A stretch of 29,674 nt of DNA. It comes from a virus. The notes beneath the pieces were generated by a model. That model was not told the DNA's origin, searched no databases, and was given only the letters and a program-made list of their open reading frames with translations. Below are positions 26,178 to 29,674 of this stretch, piece after piece. The DNA lies in IMG/VR virus record IMGVR_UViG_3300002161_000006, positions 48,716 to 78,389 of that record; one strand, written 5' to 3'. Position numbers and translations under genes: made by a program. Within the stretch, counting starts at the first letter, position 1. Every line of letters starts with the position of its first letter.

Positions 26178-26196
26178 TAACCTTGTAACAAGGTTA
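26178..26196 (-). other. Perfect 8-bp inverted repeat at the DHFR stop codon
   Basis: TAACCTTG and CAAGGTTA flank a 3-nt loop, and the DHFR stop codon is part of the stem. On the minus strand it is followed by ACAAAAAAG rather than a U-tract, so it does not qualify as an intrinsic terminator for DHFR. It may protect or cleave the mRNA end or insulate the promoter just downstream. Confidence 0.5.
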
Positions 26197-26733
26197 TTTG
26201 GTGATCTTCCTAAGGGTGATGTATGTTGTCTCTACATCACCATCCCATTGCGTAGAATGGGTTTCTACGTCCCAAAGAATTTCTTGCTTTCTTTGAGAGA
26301 TTATAAATCTTTTCCACTCGTAGATATTTGTCTTGATTTTAACCTCAGCCTCACTTGATGAGGCTATAAGTGTCATATGAATTTCATCTACTAGATTTTT
26401 TTCTAGTGCTTCATCATAGACAGATGCTCCGCCCGCCACCCAAATATGTTTCTGCTTTTTCCCAACATATTTTTCAAGAACGTCAATTGAGGAAACATAC
26501 TTGACGCTTTTATGCAAAACCGGAGTTTTTGATAAGACGATATTCTTGCGATTTGGAAGACCATTTGGTCGCTTAAGGCTCCTAAATGTAGTATTTCCCA
26601 TAAGAACCGTGTCACCTATGGTGAGAGCCCTAAATCTCATTAGATCATTTTTCAGGTTTGGATATGCTAACCTACCATCAGACCAACCAATGGTACCTAC
26701 ACCATCTACTGCTAGAATGAGTTTTACGGCCAT
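26194..26733 (-). CDS. folA: Dihydrofolate reductase (179 aa)
   Basis: Reduces dihydrofolate to tetrahydrofolate with NADPH, supporting thymidylate synthesis during phage replication. Visible motifs: LILAVDGVGTIGWSDGRLAY at the N-terminus, YPNLKNDLMRFRALT where Asp30 aligns with the catalytic Asp27 of E. coli DHFR, GDTVLMGNTTFRSL (NADPH-binding), NRKNIVLSK, WVAGGASVYDEAL (the GGxxVY signature) and VDEIHMTLI. Length is normal. ATG at 26733 shares one base with the stop of the Rsr gene (TAATG), implying reinitiation-type coupling. No thymidylate synthase is in the window. Confidence 0.93.
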   Translation of the reverse strand: MAVKLILAVDGVGTIGWSDGRLAYPNLKNDLMRFRALTIGDTVLMGNTTFRSLKRPNGLPNRKNIVLSKTPVLHKSVKYVSSIDVLEKYVGKKQKHIWVAGGASVYDEALEKNLVDEIHMTLIASSSEAEVKIKTNIYEWKRFIISQRKQEILWDVETHSTQWDGDVETTYITLRKITK

Positions 26734-28349
26734 TAGAACTTCTTGCCAAACTGGGAGATAATCTGTGGCGCAGCGCTGTCAAATCCAGCAATGTCCAACT
26801 GTAGAGGATCATTTGGGTCAGAGACCGAAACATCTGTCACAGACGTGGCAATAATAACTTGACGTGTCTTGGGTGTGTCCATCTTGCGGCGATACTGCTT
26901 GAGCGCATCTGTTGCGTGGATTTGACCTGCCCACGTTTCATTGTCGGTGATGCTCACGAAGGTATCCACCTTCATGCGATTTTCAAGCGCGTGGGTTGCT
27001 GGTAGAGAAAGATCGGTGCCGCCCCAGTTAAACTTCTGCATCTTCTTCAACACGGCATCTAGGCGCATGTTGGGGCTAATGTGCAATTCTGACATTTTGG
27101 TGTTGAAGCCACCAATCCAGTAGTTAGAATGATTTTTTACCACAGCAAGAGCCATCACAGCCGCTACTTCAGCCGCTGAAAGATTAGGAGAGCCATTTAC
27201 TTTTACGCCAAACATTGAGGCAGAGCAATCAACGCCTAGGAGATAGGCTTCATCGCTCTTCTCACCCTGCTCAAAGGCCGCATAAAATGCATCGTCGAGC
27301 GCATCAACAATTCGCTGATTTGGCTTCCACTTTGCCTTGCTCTTTTCACCTTGACCGGCTGAATACTGCCTAATCGCTTGAAGGAGCGTCAGTGGATGCA
27401 CGCGCTGGTCACGAAGCGCATGTGTATTTGACAGTTTGCTGATTATCAAGTTGGAGCCTTCAGACAGTGGCGTCAGCACCCCATGAGAGGTCAGAATACC
27501 CAACTTGCGAATTACGGCAGTGAGACCCATATTGACAAGTAGCGCTGAGAGCACGTCCTTATCTGTCATCCACTTAGTGGGCACCATTTCCCAAGTAATA
27601 TCCTTGTTGTCTGAAATGATGCGAAGCACTTCCTCACGCGAAGAGGAGGTCTTCAGTGTCTCAAAGTCCTGAACGAGTTTTGGCAGCGCTTCGAGATTTG
27701 ACTTCTTTCCAACTGCATATCCAAGTAAAGCCTCCTGCTCGGGAGATGTTGGCTTGGTATGTGAAAGACGTAGCACGTCTCGGTGTGCCCACCCGTTTCG
27801 TGACTTGTACTTTAGCAGTTGAACAGCAAGGCGTTGAATGTCCTTGTCGTTATACCACTTAGCAATGCCCCTCTTTGCTGCAGCATTCCACTTGCCAAGA
27901 GCGTCAAGAATGGAGACAAACAGGAATAGCCAAGTGCCGGTGCGTGCAACCTTTGGGAGGGCATCATAGGCGGCTTCAATTGTCGCCGCGTTTCCATAAA
28001 CCGCGGCTAGCGCGATGGCAACAACTGAGGTGTCGTTCTTGGGAGACCTGCCAGTAAGAGAATACTCCAGCGCATGGCGCACTACTCGCACACCATCTTC
28101 GGCAATGCACGCCTTGATGGTATCAAAGCCCTGCTTAGTAATATCCTGCTGCGATGCATAGTAGGATGATTGCTCGCTGCCAATCAGGAGGAAGCGGTCA
28201 AGGACGCTCCACTTATCCAACTTGAAGGCAAAACCCCCAGCGTTGTTAAGTTTCATTTCACTCTCGCGGCCAGGGATGGGCTCAGCCTGCGTGGGGAGAG
28301 TGCTTGAAGGAGATGATGAGCGGGCGTATTGCGAGTAGATGCTTGACAT
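26733..28349 (-). CDS. rsr: Ro60/Rsr homologue: TROVE-vWA RNA-binding protein (538 aa)
   Basis: Homologue of the Ro 60-kDa autoantigen. In bacteria, Rsr is a ring-shaped protein that binds a non-coding Y RNA and, with exoribonucleases such as PNPase, takes part in rRNA and structured RNA decay under stress. The N-terminal ~360 residues form the helical-repeat TROVE domain, with the hallmark AHRDVLRLSHTKP (188-200) and YSLTGRSPKNDTSVVAIALA (96-115). The C-terminal vWA domain has a complete MIDAS: DCSAS (Asp374, Ser376, Ser378), Thr445 in WGGTD and Asp469 in TDNETW. Length matches Ro60. The start has GGAG upstream. Directly upstream on the same strand are 483 bases of structured non-coding sequence. 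It is followed by DHFR with a 1-nt overlap. Confidence 0.95.
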   Translation of the reverse strand: MSSIYSQYARSSSPSSTLPTQAEPIPGRESEMKLNNAGGFAFKLDKWSVLDRFLLIGSEQSSYYASQQDITKQGFDTIKACIAEDGVRVVRHALEYSLTGRSPKNDTSVVAIALAAVYGNAATIEAAYDALPKVARTGTWLFLFVSILDALGKWNAAAKRGIAKWYNDKDIQRLAVQLLKYKSRNGWAHRDVLRLSHTKPTSPEQEALLGYAVGKKSNLEALPKLVQDFETLKTSSSREEVLRIISDNKDITWEMVPTKWMTDKDVLSALLVNMGLTAVIRKLGILTSHGVLTPLSEGSNLIISKLSNTHALRDQRVHPLTLLQAIRQYSAGQGEKSKAKWKPNQRIVDALDDAFYAAFEQGEKSDEAYLLGVDCSASMFGVKVNGSPNLSAAEVAAVMALAVVKNHSNYWIGGFNTKMSELHISPNMRLDAVLKKMQKFNWGGTDLSLPATHALENRMKVDTFVSITDNETWAGQIHATDALKQYRRKMDTPKTRQVIIATSVTDVSVSDPNDPLQLDIAGFDSAAPQIISQFGKKF

Positions 28350-28402
28350 ACAATCTCCTTTTTAAAACTATCAAAACGACAAAAACTAAGTTGGAAGTTC
28401 AG

Positions 28403-28822
28403 TGAATAAAACAATAAGTCCTAATCACCTACACCCATTTATTTCGTAATAGGTAACTCACGGATATTACGTTATCCGACCGTCCATTTAATTCTCAGTT
28501 AAATGAAAAACCTATCCATTTTTTGGATAATGGCATCCTCTAATTTCCAGACTTATCTTTCAACTCGCGTGGATTGATTAGAATTTCTATCACCATCATC
28601 GTTATGATAACCAACTTTAACGGTCGTTTTGAAATAACTAGTAATCTGAAACAAAACAGGTATGGGTGTAAGGAATTAGCCAGTCCTTAACTTCTGCTTT
28701 CAGACTGCTATGCAGTCAGGCTATCCATTATATGATAACCATATCCTCACGGTTTCAGATGTTTTCAACTTTGATGAAGCAATTCTACTATAGAAACAAA
28801 CTACTGTAAAACTGTTTATTCA
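28403..28822 (-). ncRNA. Candidate structured RNA upstream of rsr (possible Y-like RNA)
   Basis: This stretch (within a 483-bp gap) has no convincing gene but many complementary segments. Domain 1: a 9-bp stem 28752-28760/28644-28652 (flanked by 28763-28768/28629-28634) encloses hairpins 28734-28740/28719-28725, 28712-28717/28703-28708 (loop 3) and 28684-28689/28669-28674. Domain 2: a 7-bp stem 28620-28626/28477-28483 encloses hairpins at 28594-28609 and 28512-28530 and a 6-bp stem 28577-28582/28539-28544. Alternative hairpins lie at 28445-28478. The ends (28813-28822 and 28403-28413) can pair with one bulge. Three stems contain pairs that are G-U only if the RNA is minus-strand (A-C on plus), supporting the strand given. 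Location next to rsr suggests a Y RNA, but I do not see a clear Ro-binding or tRNA T-loop consensus. Ends are uncertain; a long 5' leader of rsr is the alternative. Confidence 0.45.
28506..28530 (-). terminator. Weak terminator-like hairpin inside the rsr upstream region
   Basis: On the minus strand a 7-bp A/T-rich stem (UUAUCCA/UGGAUAG, closing pair U-G) with a five-A loop is followed by G and five U. It could end a small RNA starting near 28800, but the stem is weak and one base separates it from the U run. It also lies inside the domain-2 stem, so both cannot define the same RNA. Confidence 0.25.
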
Positions 28823-28832
28823 GGTTGAAGTT

Positions 28833-29456
28833 TTATTCTTTCTTCTTAGTTAATCTAGCAAGAAGGGCAGCCTTGAATTTTGGTGCCTGCACCTTGTAAA
28901 TTCCGTCAAAGGCTCTCGTGTAGTTTGACACAAGCCTATCAACCGGAGAAAGGTCTGCTCGCGTTTTTGCAGTTGCTGGCTCTGCTGACTTTAATCTTCC
29001 GGTGTATGGTGCCTTTCCCCCAGTGCTGTAGGAAGTGATGCTTGTAATTCTTCCACTCAGTAAAACACGGCGCCATACTGCTTGACCCTGCTCATCTCCA
29101 AGTAGAGAGCCTTTCTTGCCCGTAAAGAGAAATGTGCCATTTTTCTCTTCACGCTTAGTTGTTTTCTCAACAAATCCAATCTTCAAGAGTTTGGCATATT
29201 CTTCGCTTTCGCGCGCCTTCTTCATCGCAGGTGCAAGATCTTCAGTTGTTGCACCAATTTCTTCCAACCAATCTCCAGCGATACCAGTTATAATGCCCTG
29301 GCGGTTATAAATTCTATGGCCACCAGTGTCTGTCCATGCGCTGGCTCTTTGTGAACCATACGATGGTTCAGCATACCCACGCCGATTAGGTATCTTTTTT
29401 CCCTGAGCATCTTTTTTAGATGTGTAAAGTTCTAGTAGAAGTTCAGCAGCTTTCAT
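28833..29456 (-). CDS. Protein of unknown function (207 aa)
   Basis: Not recognised. It is strongly basic overall, especially at the C-terminus (FKAALLARLTKKKE), and starts MKAAELLLELYTSKKD, a style common among T4-like phage proteins. It has helical segments (LEEIGATTEDLAPAMKKARE, EYAKLLKIGFVEK) and a beta-patterned centre (NGTFLFTGKKGSLLG, WRRVLLSGRITSIT). The positive charge would fit nucleic acid binding, but there is no motif to confirm it. The ribosome site is poor (CGGAAATAAC). A TATAAT lies 30-35 bp upstream. It is the last gene before the structured gap ahead of rsr. Confidence 0.7.
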   Translation of the reverse strand: MKAAELLLELYTSKKDAQGKKIPNRRGYAEPSYGSQRASAWTDTGGHRIYNRQGIITGIAGDWLEEIGATTEDLAPAMKKARESEEYAKLLKIGFVEKTTKREEKNGTFLFTGKKGSLLGDEQGQAVWRRVLLSGRITSITSYSTGGKAPYTGRLKSAEPATAKTRADLSPVDRLVSNYTRAFDGIYKVQAPKFKAALLARLTKKKE

Positions 29457-29463
29457 GTTATTT

Positions 29464-29481
29464 CCGGTCTGACCGGTCTGA
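29464..29481. repeat. Tandem 9-bp repeat CCGGTCTGA x2 upstream of the 207-aa gene
   Basis: Two perfect head-to-tail copies, containing the 8-bp palindrome GACCGGTC at 29471-29478, lie between a TATAAT (29491-29486 on the minus strand) and the start codon at 29456. The position at or just after a predicted transcription start is that of an operator or mRNA regulatory element. GC-rich repeats stand out in an AT-rich gap. Confidence 0.5.
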
Positions 29482-29485
29482 ATTA

Positions 29486-29491
29486 ATTATA
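29486..29491 (-). promoter_or_regulatory. Possible -10 element (TATAAT) for the 207-aa gene
   Basis: Perfect TATAAT on the minus strand in the 70-bp gap between two genes. At 17 bp upstream the -35 position reads GAAATT, a poor match, and there is no TGn extension, so an activator or chance occurrence are both possible. Confidence 0.35.
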
Positions 29492-29526
29492 ACTGTAGCC
29501 TGTCTATCAATTTCAGGTGCCTGACC

Positions 29527-29674
29527 TTACGCCACACGGGGCTTAGGATCGCGTGGGCTAGGTGCACTGATATATTTTGATTTCCTGTCGAGAGGAACTG
29601 CTTTACCTGTAATGTCTCTAGTTGCGTGACCTGCGATTGCCTTTATTTTTCCTTGTTGAGCTAATTTTGATGCC
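29527..29674 (-). CDS. 3' end of an unknown gene (partial, last 48 codons)
   Basis: A minus-strand frame is open from the right edge (codons begin at 29673) to TAA at 29527-29529. The visible C-terminal 48 residues are basic and hydrophilic (SKLAQQGKIKAIAGHATRDI ... SPRDPKPRVA). Too short for a family call. Gap to the next gene downstream (29456) is 70 bp. Confidence 0.55.
   Translation of the reverse strand, partial: ASKLAQQGKIKAIAGHATRDITGKAVPLDRKSKYISAPSPRDPKPRVA

Noticed and set aside
26178-26196. Intrinsic terminator after DHFR
   Set aside because: The stem is perfect but no U-tract follows on the minus strand, and on the plus strand the T-run precedes the stem.
28504-28578. Short plus-strand ORF (24 aa, starts MKNLSIFW) in the same region
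   Set aside because: No ribosome site, opposite to all neighbouring genes, and it crosses several predicted stems.
28540-28599. 19-codon minus-strand ORF (MMVIEILINPRELKDKSGN) in the region upstream of rsr
   Set aside because: Protein-like but very short, without a ribosome site, and its start lies inside a hairpin; not enough to call a gene.
28403-28822. tRNA gene or a canonical YrlA tRNA-like module
   Set aside because: AGTTGGTTA (D-loop-like) and ATTCTAATC (T-loop-like) occur, but no acceptor or T stems form around them.

Overview
The window looks like part of a large tailed bacteriophage genome, most likely a T4-like myovirus of an aquatic bacterium. The reasons are a block of very long, repetitive tail-fibre genes, octamers identical or close to the T4 late promoter TATAAATA at a fixed distance (33-35 nt) ahead of several of these genes, tightly packed genes with ATGA/TAATG overlaps, and auxiliary metabolic genes (fatty acid desaturase, dihydrofolate reductase). 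The host cannot be named from the sequence. The fibre proteins resemble, from memory, those of T4-like cyanophages and other marine or freshwater phages, but this is not proof.

Left block, + strand (1-19842). A 5'-truncated fibre gene is followed by two giant fibre genes (2121 and 1909 aa), both ending in a peptidase S74 intramolecular chaperone, and then by three paralogous glycine-rich proteins with polyglycine runs that look like tail-tip adhesins. After these come a small virion-associated-looking gene, a cupin-like gene and a membrane fatty acid desaturase. The first part is presumably a late structural unit specifying host recognition.

Right block, - strand (19839-29674, read right to left). 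It starts with the 3' end of an unknown gene and an unknown 207-aa gene, then 483 bases without a convincing gene but rich in RNA secondary structure. Next is a complete Ro60/Rsr homologue (TROVE plus vWA domains) overlapping a DHFR gene by one base. A good sigma70-type promoter then opens a cluster of four small genes (two unknowns, a two-helix membrane protein and a bactofilin). The block ends with a PrkA-type AAA+ serine kinase, a small membrane protein, a DUF444/YeaH vWA protein, a previously easy-to-miss 38-aa ORF and SpoVR/YcgB.

The two most notable points are (1) a full-length PrkA-DUF444-SpoVR trio, known in bacteria from stress, stationary-phase and sporulation biology, carried by a phage together with two interleaved small genes, and (2) a phage Ro60 homologue directly preceded, on the same strand, by a structured non-coding region that is a candidate for its own Y-like RNA. 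Together with bactofilin they suggest a phage programme that reshapes host physiology (RNA quality control, stress kinase signalling, membrane lipids, folate/nucleotide supply). That combined role is inference; the individual family calls for Rsr, PrkA, DUF444, SpoVR, DHFR, bactofilin and the desaturase are well supported by visible motifs.
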